64,000 bases of DNA from Desulforamulus reducens MI-1 (lineage in GTDB: Bacteria > Bacillota > Desulfotomaculia > Desulfotomaculales > Desulfotomaculaceae): assembly GCF_000016165.1 (NCBI RefSeq), contig NC_009253.1, positions 1,026,332 to 1,090,331 on the forward strand. Reading direction: 5' to 3'. Shown piece after piece: positions 1 through 9,245 of the stretch. Under the pieces are notes generated by a model, which saw nothing but the letters and a program-made list of their open reading frames with translations, was not told the DNA's origin and made no database searches. The stretch's first letter is position 1. Every line of letters starts with the position of its first letter. A program made the translations under genes and the position numbers.

Positions 1-2
1 AA

Positions 3-767
3 AAAGCCTTGGATGAAACAGGTGTTGGTTTTACCAACGACCGGGATAAACATCTCCACTCCGGGCACGACATTCTGATGTTAGCGGCCGCAAGAAAATT
101 AGGCTATGAAAACGGAGATACCTTAGTCGTTGGGGTGCCCATTAGCTATGCTGATCAAAGAGAGGCCCTCAAGACCCAACTGGAACGCCTGCATGGTGAT
201 GTAAGCGTAGATGGTGGAAAGCCAAAACGGATTTCTTTTAATGACGTCCTGGTGCTGCGCCAAGGAATTGTGGTCTTTGGCCTGATCCCTGATTTACCTA
301 ATGGGACACTCATCTCTTTTGACATCGGTGAACATACCACCGATGTGAGTACAGTCAAATTTAAAAATGGTGTAATCGAACCCAATCCCAGTAAATGCTT
401 TTCACTGGAATATGGGTATTCAAAGGTAGTTGAAGCTATTCAAAAGGAGTTTCAATCTAAAGCTGGGTCCCCGGTCTCTGGGGAGCAGGCCAGGGCCATC
501 GCGGAAGAAGGTTATGTGATTTATAAGCTAAAGAAACTTGATATGACACTAGAAGTCCTAAGGGCTAAAGAAGAAATTGCAAAAAATATCGTAAAAGATG
601 CTAAGAAACGATTAGGTGAGATCGCTGACTTTGCTGCTGGTTTCTACTTGTGCGGTGGCGGTGCTGATGTATTACCTCTAAAGGAACTATTGCCAGGTGC
701 AGTTATTGTAGATAACCCCCAGACCGCCAATGCCAGAGCCTATTTACAGTTGGCTATGAGTGAATGA
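3..767 (+). CDS. parM: ParM-like actin-family partition ATPase (5' end outside window)
   Basis: The frame is open to the left edge, so the gene is cut by the window; about 254 residues remain of a family usually near 320. Visible actin-fold motifs are a phosphate-2-type DIGEHTTD (bases 319-342) and an adenosine-site-type CGGGADVL near the C-terminus. ParM proteins polymerise into filaments that push plasmid copies apart after capture of a centromere by ParR. The stop codon is followed directly by a repeat-rich centromere-like stretch and then a small ParR-like gene, which supports the assignment. MreB- or Alp-type actins are alternatives within the same superfamily. Confidence 0.8.
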   Translation, partial: KALDETGVGFTNDRDKHLHSGHDILMLAAARKLGYENGDTLVVGVPISYADQREALKTQLERLHGDVSVDGGKPKRISFNDVLVLRQGIVVFGLIPDLPNGTLISFDIGEHTTDVSTVKFKNGVIEPNPSKCFSLEYGYSKVVEAIQKEFQSKAGSPVSGEQARAIAEEGYVIYKLKKLDMTLEVLRAKEEIAKNIVKDAKKRLGEIADFAAGFYLCGGGADVLPLKELLPGAVIVDNPQTANARAYLQLAMSE

Positions 768-790
768 GCCAATAATGTTGAGGGAACCTT

Positions 791-1082
791 GCCCGGATCA
801 TGCCCGGGCGAGGGGTTAAAAAAACGTCCGGCCAATGTCCGAACATAACCCCAAAAAGGAAAAAATATTGCCCGGAACATGCCCGGACACTGGTTAATAA
901 TAGTGTTTTCTGTCCCGGATTGCGTCCGAACATAAGACAAAAAACGTCCGTACATTGTCCGATTCTACTATTTTATACCCGGACATTGTACGGACACTGG
1001 ATAAATTTAGAAAACCTGTCCGGCAAGTGTCCGGGCATATAACAAGATTAAGAAAATGTTGCCCGGACAAGCTCCGGGTCTT
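791..1082 (+). repeat. parC: Centromere-like array: eight pairs of 11-bp direct repeats (parC candidate)
   Basis: The gene-free stretch between the parM-like and parR-like genes holds eight pairs of 11-bp direct repeats with core GYCCGG (units such as GCCCGGATCAT and GTCCGGCCAAT). Pairs start at 791, 826, 870, 913, 946, 977, 1018 and 1061. Within a pair the period is exactly 11 bp, and between pairs the spacing is 31-44 bp, close to three or four helical turns. Known parC centromeres of ParMRC systems use 11-bp direct repeats bound by ribbon-helix-helix ParR. The position upstream of parR also suggests autoregulation. Confidence 0.8.
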
Positions 1083-1096
1083 TTGATTGGGGTGAT

Positions 1097-1426
1097 ATGA
1101 TGGCAAAATCAAGGCCAGGGCGGAGAGTGGAATTTCGGTTACCAGAGGATCATCCTTTTTTTACAGTGGTGCCGTTAGGGGAACGGCAAGATTGGCTGGC
1201 AGAGAAAATTACGGCTGCTCTGGAAACGGAGAGCGTTAAAGTAAAAACAGACCCTGATAAAACAATTCAGAGAATCGAAGAAAAAATTGATCAAATTCTA
1301 GGTGTAATGGCGTCTGGTATTTCAATCAGTGGCCAAACCCCTACAGAACAACCAAAACAAGAGGAACCCATTGAAGAAAAACCAAAACCTGCCGTTAAAA
1401 ATCCACGGGCCTTGTTGGACTTTTAG
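1097..1426 (+). CDS. parR: ParR-like centromere-binding adaptor
   Basis: A 109-residue protein that begins with a basic stretch and a short strand (GRRVEFRLPEDHP) compatible with a ribbon-helix-helix DNA-binding arm. A helix follows, then a proline/glutamate-rich linker and a short C-terminal tail ending in ALLDF, which could contact the actin filament. The Shine-Dalgarno TTGGGGTGA precedes two consecutive ATG codons. The gene lies directly after the 11-bp repeat array and after the parM-like gene. The assignment rests mainly on size and context; sequence similarity to a named ParR was not recognised. Confidence 0.6.
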   Translation: MMAKSRPGRRVEFRLPEDHPFFTVVPLGERQDWLAEKITAALETESVKVKTDPDKTIQRIEEKIDQILGVMASGISISGQTPTEQPKQEEPIEEKPKPAVKNPRALLDF

Positions 1427-1447
1427 TACTGATATGGGGAGGTTCCA

Positions 1448-2656
1448 ATGGCTGATAATATTTTTCATGGTGTAAGTGAAGAAAGATTTATTAAAAGAGA
1501 GAGGCGTCCCCGGCGTGAACTAGATATGCCGCAACTCAGGTTTCATCATATGGACACATGGGTTCCTGTTTTGGGCTTGGAAGTGTTTGCGGCTTGGTTG
1601 AAAATGTATACCCTATGTGATCGTAAGACTTATCCCAAAGACAATGTGGTTCAGCATAAACCATTACTAAAAATGGCGGTTGAATTTGGTTGTGGCAAAG
1701 ATAAAGCTCTGGCAATACTAAAAAAATTATTCGAGTATGGCCTGATAGATATAATCCAAGCAAGAAACTCAAAAGGAGGCGTGAAAAACCACTATTACTG
1801 GTATGACATTCCCATTTATGCAAATACAACCTATTGTGAATTAAAAAAGTGTCGATCTTGGGATGAAACAGCATGGGAAGGCAAACAGTTGATAGAAATT
1901 CGTCTAGCTAAACAAGAACAACAAAAAAAGCTAGCGGAAGAACAGACGGAAGAAATCCCACTAACTTTGGAGGAAAAAAACCAATCTAAAAACCAGATTG
2001 GTTATCAATCTGAAAAACCGATTGGAAACCAATCTAAAAATCAGATTGGTTCTGAAGAATATCCAATCGGAAAATCAGATTGGGAACCAATCGGAAAATC
2101 CGCCTATAGTAATAATATAAATATAAGTATTGATAAAGAGGATAAGAAGAAAGAAGAAGAAGGGGTAAAATCCGAATTCGAAGAGTTAGAAATAAACTAC
2201 CAAAAATCACTAGAGAAACTTGATGCTGAATATTTTGAGGCAAGGCGTAAAGTATTTGGTTCAGAAGATGAAGAACTAGCACTAAATATCTTGGAAAATG
2301 ACTATTCTAGTCTACGTTCTAAATTTGATTATGAATATCAACAAGCTAAAAAAGAAATTATTATAAATCAACAGCTTAGTGAGCTAGATAGTGGAACTCG
2401 CGAGGCGGTGAAATTGTTCTACGAAACCGTTGATGAAGACCCAGAAATAATTCCTTTTATTCAAAAATGGGTAAAAGAAACATCCACAGAGACTGTTATT
2501 TATTGCATCAATAGGATGCTTGAGCAAGATGATATCGGAAATGTGATTATGTGGTTAGATAAAGCAGTGCAAAATCCAGAAAAATATCCAAAGAAAATTG
2601 AATATAGCAAAAGCATCAAAAAGATAAGCAGTCTCAGGAGGTCGATGTATAGTTAG
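1448..2656 (+). CDS. Rep-like replication initiator with winged-helix N-terminus
   Basis: A 402-residue protein. Residues about 25-110 look like a winged-helix initiator domain of the RepA_N / DnaD-like kind (MPQLRFHHM..., then KPLLKMAVEFGCGKDKALAILKKLFEYGLIDI, a helix-turn-helix with a typical following strand). A central low-complexity part contains repeated NQIG/KPIG motifs, and the DNA encoding it is a cluster of CCAATC/GATTGG hexamers. The C-terminal half is charged and helical. RepA_N plasmids often carry their origin inside rep, which fits this layout. The start ATG follows GGGGAGG. It lies between the partition genes and topB. The exact Rep family is not certain. Confidence 0.62.
   Translation: MADNIFHGVSEERFIKRERRPRRELDMPQLRFHHMDTWVPVLGLEVFAAWLKMYTLCDRKTYPKDNVVQHKPLLKMAVEFGCGKDKALAILKKLFEYGLIDIIQARNSKGGVKNHYYWYDIPIYANTTYCELKKCRSWDETAWEGKQLIEIRLAKQEQQKKLAEEQTEEIPLTLEEKNQSKNQIGYQSEKPIGNQSKNQIGSEEYPIGKSDWEPIGKSAYSNNINISIDKEDKKKEEEGVKSEFEELEINYQKSLEKLDAEYFEARRKVFGSEDEELALNILENDYSSLRSKFDYEYQQAKKEIIINQQLSELDSGTREAVKLFYETVDEDPEIIPFIQKWVKETSTETVIYCINRMLEQDDIGNVIMWLDKAVQNPEKYPKKIEYSKSIKKISSLRRSMYS
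1981..2092 (+). repeat. Iteron-like CCAATC/GATTGG cluster inside the rep-like gene
   Basis: Nine hexamers of CCAATC or its complement GATTGG (one reduced to CAATC) lie within 112 bp, often facing one another: 1981, 1996, about 2005, 2020, 2029, 2044, 2063, 2078 and 2087. They encode the repeated NQIG/PIG peptide of the initiator. An origin of replication within rep is the simplest reading; a simple peptide repeat is the alternative. Confidence 0.5.
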
Positions 2657-2678
2657 TTGACTGGGAGGGGGAAAAAAC

Positions 2679-5078
2679 TTGAAAACTTTAGTAATTACTG
2701 AAAAACCGTCTGTAGGGAAAGACATAGCCTCTGTTTTAGGCAGATTTGAAAGCAAGGACGGGTACCTGGAAAACGAAAAATATATCGTTTCTTGGGCCTT
2801 TGGACACCTAGTGGAATTAGCAGACCCATCTGTATATGATCCTGTATTTAAAAAATGGGATTTAGCAACACTGCCAATAATCCCTGATAGTTTCAAGCTG
2901 GTTGAAATTGCTGGTTCATCTGCTAAACAGCTTAGGACACTGAAAAAGCTACTAAACTCAGCAGAAGTATCCCAGGTGGTTAACGGCTGCGATGCTGGCC
3001 GCGAAGGTGAGAGCATCTTCCGTAGGATTTACCATTTTTGCGGTTGTCGAAAACCAATCAAGCGACTTTGGTTATCGGAAACAACCCCAGCAGCAGTAAA
3101 GGCCGCATTCAAAGCACTACGGGAGGGCCAAGAATATAATAATCTAGCAGCAGCTGCTGAGGCCCGTGGACAAGCAGACTGGTTAGTTGGGCTTAATGGT
3201 ACTCGGGCCTTCACGGTACGGCATGGTACAGTACTCTCAGTGGGGCGAGTTCAAACACCGACACTAAACCTGATCGTATCACGGGAAAGGGAGATTAATA
3301 ATTTTGTACCGGTGCCGTATTGGGAAGTTTGGGGCACCTTCCAAACGGATAACGGCATGTACAAAGGGAAATGGTTCCGGGAAAAAGAGGACCGGTTGCC
3401 TAACAGGGAAGCAGCCCTCAACTTAACAACTAAATTATCTTCTGAGGCAAAGGGGCAGGTAATTTCTTTGGAGCAGAAAGAAGCCAAAGAACTACCGTCC
3501 TTTTTGTTTAACTTGAATGATCTGCAGAAGGAGGGCAACCGGCGGTATGGTTTTACAGCACAACAGGTCTTGGATATTGCCCAATCACTTTATGAAAAAC
3601 ACAAGCTGCTGACTTATCCCAGGACTGACAGCAGGCATTTGTCCAACGCCATGATATCAACATTACCTGAACGCTTGGCTACTCTAAAGAATGCACCTAA
3701 GTATGCAGAGTTAATCCCAGACACACTACCTGGATTAAGTAAACGCTACGTGGATGATGGCAAAATTACAGACCACCATGCCATTATTCCCACAGCAGTT
3801 GATCCGTCAAAGGCTCAGTTAAGTGATCAGGAAAAGAAAATATATGACTTAGTGGTCCGGCGTTTTCTTAGTATTTTCTACCCAGAGGCCCGGTATGCTG
3901 TGACCGAAGTATTCACAGAAACTGCAGGTGAGCTATTCAAGTCGAGGGGACGGGTAGAACTGGCAGCCGGTTGGAAAATGGTGTGGCGTGGATCTGACCA
4001 AGAAACAGCAGAAGAGGGAAACGGGGATGATCCTGAAGATCAAGCCTTACCGCCTTTAACCCAGGGGAAATCAGTGGATGTCAGTAAAGTTGAAATCTTA
4101 GAAAAACAGACTAAACCACCTAAACGGTTTACGGAAGCGACCATACTGGCGGCCATGGAGAGTGCCGGTAAGTTTGTTGAGGACAAAGAAATGGCTGAGG
4201 TGTTAAAACAAACTGGTGGCATTGGAACCCCGGCCACCAGGGCTGCCATCATCGAACGTTTGATTAAAGTTGGATACGTGGCCAGGGATAAAAAATCCTT
4301 GGTACCCACAGCCAAGGGTCAGATACTAATTGATCTGGTGCCAAAGCAACTAAAATCGGTGGAATTAACTGCTTCCTGGGAGGATGGGCTGCGGAGGGTA
4401 GAAGAAGGTCAACAAAACGCTGCGCTATGGATACAGGACATTCAGGCTTATACCCGGGAATTGGTGGTACTGGCTAGAAATCAAGAAGTATCCCAAGGGG
4501 TTGGTACAGCAAGGGACACCCTTGGCAAATGCCCGGTCTGTGGCCGCGATGTGGTAGAAACCGCCAAAAGCTATGGCTGTAGTGGTTATAAAGAGGGGTG
4601 TAAATTTGCCATTTGGAAGGAGATCAACAGTAAAAAAATATCCGCCAAACAAGCCGAAACATTACTTACCAAGGGGAAAACAGGTTTAATTAAAGGGTTT
4701 AAGAGTAAGGCAGGAAAAACCTTTGATGCTCTTTTGGTGTTAGGCGAAGACGGCAAGATTACCTTTGGTTTTGCTAATGCAGTCAATGATCAACCTGGTA
4801 GTACAGGTAACACGGCTTTAGGAAAGTGTCCATTATGTGGCAAGGATGTTGTTGAAAACTCACGCAGCTATGGTTGCAGTGGCTATAAAGATGGTTGTAA
4901 ATTTGTGATCTGGAGAGAAATTGCCAAGAAAAAAATTACTCAAACACAAGCCATAGAACTGCTTGCCAAAGGAAAAACCGGCATCATCAAAGGGTTTAAA
5001 GGACAAAAGGGCAGTTTTGATGCTGCCTTAACTATCATTAACGGTGAAATAAAATTTGCTTTTGCAGAAAGGATGTAG
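2679..5078 (+). CDS. topB: DNA topoisomerase III (type IA)
   Basis: A 799-residue type IA topoisomerase that relaxes or decatenates DNA by cutting one strand. The N-terminal Toprim domain starts at TTG with KTLVITEKPSVGKDIA, and its acidic motif DAGREGE lies near residue 105. The active-site tyrosine is in LLTYPRTDSRHLS (about residue 313). After the core are two near-identical zinc modules (LGKCPVCG... near residue 617 and LGKCPLCG... near residue 717), each followed by a Crpt-type repeat; such tails are typical of plasmid and ICE TopB. The TTG start follows GGGAGGGGG. It probably serves decatenation of the element. Confidence 0.95.
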   Translation: MKTLVITEKPSVGKDIASVLGRFESKDGYLENEKYIVSWAFGHLVELADPSVYDPVFKKWDLATLPIIPDSFKLVEIAGSSAKQLRTLKKLLNSAEVSQVVNGCDAGREGESIFRRIYHFCGCRKPIKRLWLSETTPAAVKAAFKALREGQEYNNLAAAAEARGQADWLVGLNGTRAFTVRHGTVLSVGRVQTPTLNLIVSREREINNFVPVPYWEVWGTFQTDNGMYKGKWFREKEDRLPNREAALNLTTKLSSEAKGQVISLEQKEAKELPSFLFNLNDLQKEGNRRYGFTAQQVLDIAQSLYEKHKLLTYPRTDSRHLSNAMISTLPERLATLKNAPKYAELIPDTLPGLSKRYVDDGKITDHHAIIPTAVDPSKAQLSDQEKKIYDLVVRRFLSIFYPEARYAVTEVFTETAGELFKSRGRVELAAGWKMVWRGSDQETAEEGNGDDPEDQALPPLTQGKSVDVSKVEILEKQTKPPKRFTEATILAAMESAGKFVEDKEMAEVLKQTGGIGTPATRAAIIERLIKVGYVARDKKSLVPTAKGQILIDLVPKQLKSVELTASWEDGLRRVEEGQQNAALWIQDIQAYTRELVVLARNQEVSQGVGTARDTLGKCPVCGRDVVETAKSYGCSGYKEGCKFAIWKEINSKKISAKQAETLLTKGKTGLIKGFKSKAGKTFDALLVLGEDGKITFGFANAVNDQPGSTGNTALGKCPLCGKDVVENSRSYGCSGYKDGCKFVIWREIAKKKITQTQAIELLAKGKTGIIKGFKGQKGSFDAALTIINGEIKFAFAERM

Positions 5079-5082
5079 TGTG

Positions 5083-5499
5083 ATGGCGATAGTGACATGC
5101 AAGATGCGGTTATATTCAAACTCTAGCCGGAAGGTCTGTTACCAAGAAAATGCCGATCGACTTGGGCGTGTTTACCTAAACAAAGCCTTTGTGGACGAAT
5201 TGGAACTGGGAGATGATTTCTACCTCCAAATTGCTAATTCAGTTAATGAGTTTCCCCAAAAGGGATACTGCACCAGAATGATCCCTAAAAAAGCCACCTT
5301 GAATAAAGTGCGGTTTCACGAGGTGTTGGACCAAATAGGTGAAGTTGGCGACCTCTATGTCAACAAAGACATCCTAGAATATTTAAATGTTTACGGTGGA
5401 GAAATTGCAGTAAGGATTGTGTCCACTGCAAATTTTCATAACTCACTCTCTACTGGGGGTGATGCCAGTGCTTCAACAAGTAGGAAACAAGTCGGTTGA
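5083..5499 (+). CDS. Hypothetical protein, element backbone
   Basis: A 138-residue protein from the ATG at 5083, preceded by AAAGGATG in the end of topB; an in-frame ATG at 5056 lies inside topB and is less likely. The C-terminal end overlaps the start of the traG-like gene by about 38 bases. It contains short beta-rich stretches (LGRVYLNKAFVDELELGDDFYLQI, then a second similar block DLYVNKDILEYLNVYGGEIAVRIV) that read like two swapped-hairpin AbrB/SpoVT-like halves. That is a resemblance only and no function is claimed. Confidence 0.6.
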   Translation: MAIVTCKMRLYSNSSRKVCYQENADRLGRVYLNKAFVDELELGDDFYLQIANSVNEFPQKGYCTRMIPKKATLNKVRFHEVLDQIGEVGDLYVNKDILEYLNVYGGEIAVRIVSTANFHNSLSTGGDASASTSRKQVG

Positions 5500-8206
5500 A
5501 CTACTCAACCGAGGCAGTGAGCTTATTATTAACCGCATCCCCGAAGGACGTTTCAGAGACTGGGTAAATAACCATCAAAAAATTGCCCTTGGACTAGCCT
5601 CTTTGCCAATAGTGGTACCTGTCGGGTACATCCTGGATGTCTCGAGCATTGGCAGAATGGCCGGCTGGATCTATGACATAGGAGTGCAGCTGCAAGGTGT
5701 ATCCATATTTTCCACCCCGGAACAAAAGGCTGCAGCTGCTCAGTGCATTAAAATGGGCAGTTATATCTCAAACCACACAGGTGCAGTAACCCAAGCCTGG
5801 TTGACGGGCAGCTATGAACCAGGAATGCCGGTAAAGGAGCTTGAGACAATCAAAGAGTGGTGGCAGTGGGGTAACCTAGCCCTTATGGCCACAATACCCT
5901 GGGTCTGGTGGAATTTTCAATGGGGTTTACCCAAACACAGCTCTACTAGGGTTCATGGCCTAAGAGTTGTAGATAATGCAGCCTTCGGTACCAACAGATG
6001 GGCTGGTGTAAAAGACCTTAAAAACTTCTGTGAACTTGGCCCACCGGTACACCTGAAAAAAAACAAGGACAATATAATCAAGTTTCCCGGTGGCAACCTG
6101 ATTGGTGAGTTAGAAAGAAAAATAATCAGGGTCAACTTTGAAAAAGTACCCGACGACACTCCCAAGACAGCACCCCACCTTTTAGCCTACGGTGGTACCG
6201 GCGCTGGTAAATCCTACAGCCTTGTATCAGGAAATATCATTTCTGGTGTGTCGGATGGACAAAGCCTAGTATTAATTGATCCAAAGGGGGAGTTGTTCAA
6301 AACCTTTGCCAAATGGCTAAATGCCATGGGGTATGAAAATGTCTGGGCACTAAACTTTATGACTCCCCAGCACAGCCACCGTTGGAACTCCGTTATTGAA
6401 TGCCAAGACGATGCTGAAATTTCCGAAATGGTTGACACCCTTTCCATCAATACCGTTGGCCCCAATCCAAGCTATTTTCAACTAAAGGCCATGGAACTGA
6501 TGGAGGCAATTATTGGCCTCCTCAAAGGGGATTTTCCAGTAGAACAACAGCATATGAGAGCCATAAACACACTGGCAGCCTGGCCCCTAGAGAAACTAGA
6601 TGCACGTTTTAAGGAGGCCTACCAGGCAGAAAGAATAAGTGCCACCATCTACGAAAGATGGCGGGGCGTAGCAAAGGAAAACTACGGATACGCCGTTTCT
6701 AACCTCACGGCGGTGCTAAAAAACTTAACAACTAGCCCACTGGCAGCCTTAATGTCCGAAAAGGAAATAGATCTAAGCGAAATAGGGAGAAAAAAGACCG
6801 CCCTTTTCCTGATCATTCCCACCGGTGGCGAAGGAGTTTATCTAAAACCAATCCTATCCATGTTCTATAAATTCCTCTTCAAGAGACTAGATAAACTGGC
6901 CTTTACTAGCCCCGGTGAACGACTTCCGGTACCGGTAAGAAACGTTTGGGATGAAATGGCCAACGTAGGGGTTATTCCCGGTTTACCAGAGATTATTAGT
7001 ACCGCCCGGAGTAAAGGGATTCACATAATGATGATCTTACAGACCCCAACACAACTAGAATCTCTTTACGGTCGAGATGATGCTAAAACCATCACGGGAA
7101 ACTGCCCTACGGTAATGATGATTGGTATTGCTCCGGCGGATCGTGACCTAGCTAAGATGTTTAGCGAAATACTGGGTACCGCAGCTGTTGAAGCTTACAA
7201 GGTAAGTGAGGACAGGACAGTACCAGGAAAGCATTGGTTTGAGTTTTCCAAGAAAACGAAAACAGTTATTGAACGCCCACTAATGACCATGTCGGAGATC
7301 TTTAAGATTGATCCTAGATATTGCATTGCCCTTCTTCAATGGAGTAACCCGGTATATCTAAAAAAGGTAGGGTGGACAAAACTACCTCAGGCTAAGGATA
7401 TAAGGCGTTGCGGAATGCTGCCAATAAAAGAATATATTCCCGCCAGGAGTTTTGATATTAGCCTACCAGGGGATGACATCCTCTCATCCAATAACGAAGA
7501 ATTAAGCCTAGCCTTTATAAATCAAGATGAACAGGAGATTCCTAGCCAGAAGGTTGAACTATCAAAAGTACCAGGTACTAAGCCTGAGAAAGAATTTATT
7601 TCAACCAAGGGAGAGAAAATTATTTCCTTGGGAAGCTTCTTAAATAACTGGGAAAAGGCTCCCCCCGATAACAAGCAAATAAATGGGGACACTCCAACTG
7701 CTGTAACGAATGAAATAGAAGTTACTGCACCAGGTGCAGCACCTCCTACTGCATCGGAGCAAATCAGTGGAGATATTGTTGAAATAACCTGGAATGAAAA
7801 TAAACAGGAGGAAATGATTCAAGAAGATCCGTTAAATCCGCCAGATGAAAATGAGCTGGTTATGTACCAAGGGGATTTTACAGATGTTATTCCGGAGGAT
7901 TTATCGGAACAACTTCTAGAGAATACCGGAGGTGCTTTTTTTATACCTGACATTTCAGAAAATCAACCAGAAGATCAATTTCTGGGGGGAGGGGAGGAAG
8001 AAGTATCAGCCGGTGACCTTCCAATAAACACTGGTGAAAATTCAGTAACTTCGGAACCAATGACACAAGATGAATTTATCGCCCTGACAGGGGCGGCATT
8101 AGAACATAGTCGTGAGAACTTAACTGGAGAAATTGTCAATGAATTGCCGGTGGAAGACGAGATATCAGTCCCGGCAAATGCTAAATCAATAAATTGCTCC
8201 TGGTAA
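5462..8206 (+). CDS. VirD4/TraG-type conjugative coupling ATPase
   Basis: About 914 residues from the ATG at 5462, which follows ACTGGGGGTG; a longer frame reaches back to 5417. Two hydrophobic N-terminal segments (around IALGLASLPIVVPVGYI and ALMATIPWVWW) anchor it in the membrane. The motor domain has a Walker A GGTGAGKS near residue 244 and a Walker B-like VWDEMANVG near residue 495. The last 220 residues are acidic and probably disordered. Coupling proteins bring relaxase-bound DNA to a type IV secretion channel. No channel genes or relaxase are visible in this window, so self-transfer cannot be claimed. Confidence 0.88.
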   Translation: MPVLQQVGNKSVELLNRGSELIINRIPEGRFRDWVNNHQKIALGLASLPIVVPVGYILDVSSIGRMAGWIYDIGVQLQGVSIFSTPEQKAAAAQCIKMGSYISNHTGAVTQAWLTGSYEPGMPVKELETIKEWWQWGNLALMATIPWVWWNFQWGLPKHSSTRVHGLRVVDNAAFGTNRWAGVKDLKNFCELGPPVHLKKNKDNIIKFPGGNLIGELERKIIRVNFEKVPDDTPKTAPHLLAYGGTGAGKSYSLVSGNIISGVSDGQSLVLIDPKGELFKTFAKWLNAMGYENVWALNFMTPQHSHRWNSVIECQDDAEISEMVDTLSINTVGPNPSYFQLKAMELMEAIIGLLKGDFPVEQQHMRAINTLAAWPLEKLDARFKEAYQAERISATIYERWRGVAKENYGYAVSNLTAVLKNLTTSPLAALMSEKEIDLSEIGRKKTALFLIIPTGGEGVYLKPILSMFYKFLFKRLDKLAFTSPGERLPVPVRNVWDEMANVGVIPGLPEIISTARSKGIHIMMILQTPTQLESLYGRDDAKTITGNCPTVMMIGIAPADRDLAKMFSEILGTAAVEAYKVSEDRTVPGKHWFEFSKKTKTVIERPLMTMSEIFKIDPRYCIALLQWSNPVYLKKVGWTKLPQAKDIRRCGMLPIKEYIPARSFDISLPGDDILSSNNEELSLAFINQDEQEIPSQKVELSKVPGTKPEKEFISTKGEKIISLGSFLNNWEKAPPDNKQINGDTPTAVTNEIEVTAPGAAPPTASEQISGDIVEITWNENKQEEMIQEDPLNPPDENELVMYQGDFTDVIPEDLSEQLLENTGGAFFIPDISENQPEDQFLGGGEEEVSAGDLPINTGENSVTSEPMTQDEFIALTGAALEHSRENLTGEIVNELPVEDEISVPANAKSINCSW

Positions 8207-8236
8207 GGAGACAACAAAAAACGGAGGGATTTGCAA

Positions 8237-9184
8237 ATGAGTAACTTTATATTAGCCCCCGAGGGTTTACAACTACGGGATGTGGATGTCTGGGGACCAA
8301 TTTACGATGCCAAAACCTACGGAACAATCATGGATGCCCGGATAGTAAGAGTGCGGCGAATTGGCAATCAAGGGGAAACATGGGAAATTGAATTTGATGA
8401 TGCCCCTGGGATAACTGGTCTTGTCCCGGCAGAACAGACAGGGTTACCAGAGGGAACACCCGTTAACGCTTTTGTTGGGTCAGTGATCAGTGTCAAAGTG
8501 ATGGAGATAAACCGTAAGGAAGGGATAGTAGCCTGCAGCAGAAAAGAAGTGGTCAATATCTCTCTATCAAAACTCCTGGCTGCAATTAATGTAGGTCAAG
8601 AAATATCCTCTATCGTAAAATTTGTAAGTGATCGCAATGTGTATCTTGATATTGGCGGTGGTGTAATTATTCGGCTACCAGCTGAAAAAGCCCGGTTATC
8701 AGATGGAGTGCCCCTGGATGTACAGTACCGGCGCGGTGGCAAAGTAAATATCATAGTAACAAACTTAAGCAAAGAAGACAGAGGTATAGAAGTCGAACCA
8801 ATTGATCCCTGGGAAAGATGGACTTTTTCCCGGGGTGAAGTTTTATCTGGCACAGTAGTGGCTGTCCGAGATACAGCAGTATTTGTTAGTGTTAAGCCGG
8901 GAGTGATTGGTATGGCGCCATATAAGGCAGCAGATGAATTTGTTCATGGGGACCGGTTAGAATTTCAGGTAAACAAATTCGACGCAACGAAACGAAAACT
9001 CCACCTTATTGAGTGGGACCCAAAAAAGGTAGGCCAGCGTAAACGGGAGAAATACCGTGCTCAAGCGAGAAGGAATGCTGCCCGCCAGTCAAGGATTGCA
9101 AATGGGGAAGATAAAATCATTATCGGTGTATTTTCTGATATAGCCGTTGGTGCCGAAGAAAAACCAGGAATCGACGAAGAATAA
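8237..9184 (+). CDS. S1 RNA-binding-domain protein
   Basis: A 315-residue protein from ATG 8237 (ACGGAGGG lies 8 bases upstream). Three S1-like OB-fold segments can be followed: residues about 25-95 (GTIMDARIVRVR ... GITGLVPAEQ), about 115-165 (VGQEISSIVKFVSDRNVYLDIGGG) and about 205-265 (GEVLSGTVVAVRDTAVFVSVKPGVIGMAP). The C-terminus is basic. The S1 fold binds single-stranded RNA or DNA. The gene lies just downstream of the coupling ATPase and ends in a strong hairpin. In an element that also seems to encode large RNAs, an RNA-binding partner is worth noting; the link is speculative. Confidence 0.75.
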   Translation: MSNFILAPEGLQLRDVDVWGPIYDAKTYGTIMDARIVRVRRIGNQGETWEIEFDDAPGITGLVPAEQTGLPEGTPVNAFVGSVISVKVMEINRKEGIVACSRKEVVNISLSKLLAAINVGQEISSIVKFVSDRNVYLDIGGGVIIRLPAEKARLSDGVPLDVQYRRGGKVNIIVTNLSKEDRGIEVEPIDPWERWTFSRGEVLSGTVVAVRDTAVFVSVKPGVIGMAPYKAADEFVHGDRLEFQVNKFDATKRKLHLIEWDPKKVGQRKREKYRAQARRNAARQSRIANGEDKIIIGVFSDIAVGAEEKPGIDEE

Positions 9185-9190
9185 ACAACA

Positions 9191-9228
9191 CAAGGGCAGG
9201 AAGAGTACATCCTGCCCTTGGTTTAATA
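9191..9228 (+). terminator. Hairpin terminator after the S1-domain gene
   Basis: An 11-bp perfect stem (arms 9191-9201 and 9210-9220, 8-nt loop) follows the stop codon at once. The T-tract behind it is weak (GTTTAATAAG), so termination may be partial. Confidence 0.6.
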
Positions 9229-9245
9229 AGGGGGTGAGGTAAAGC

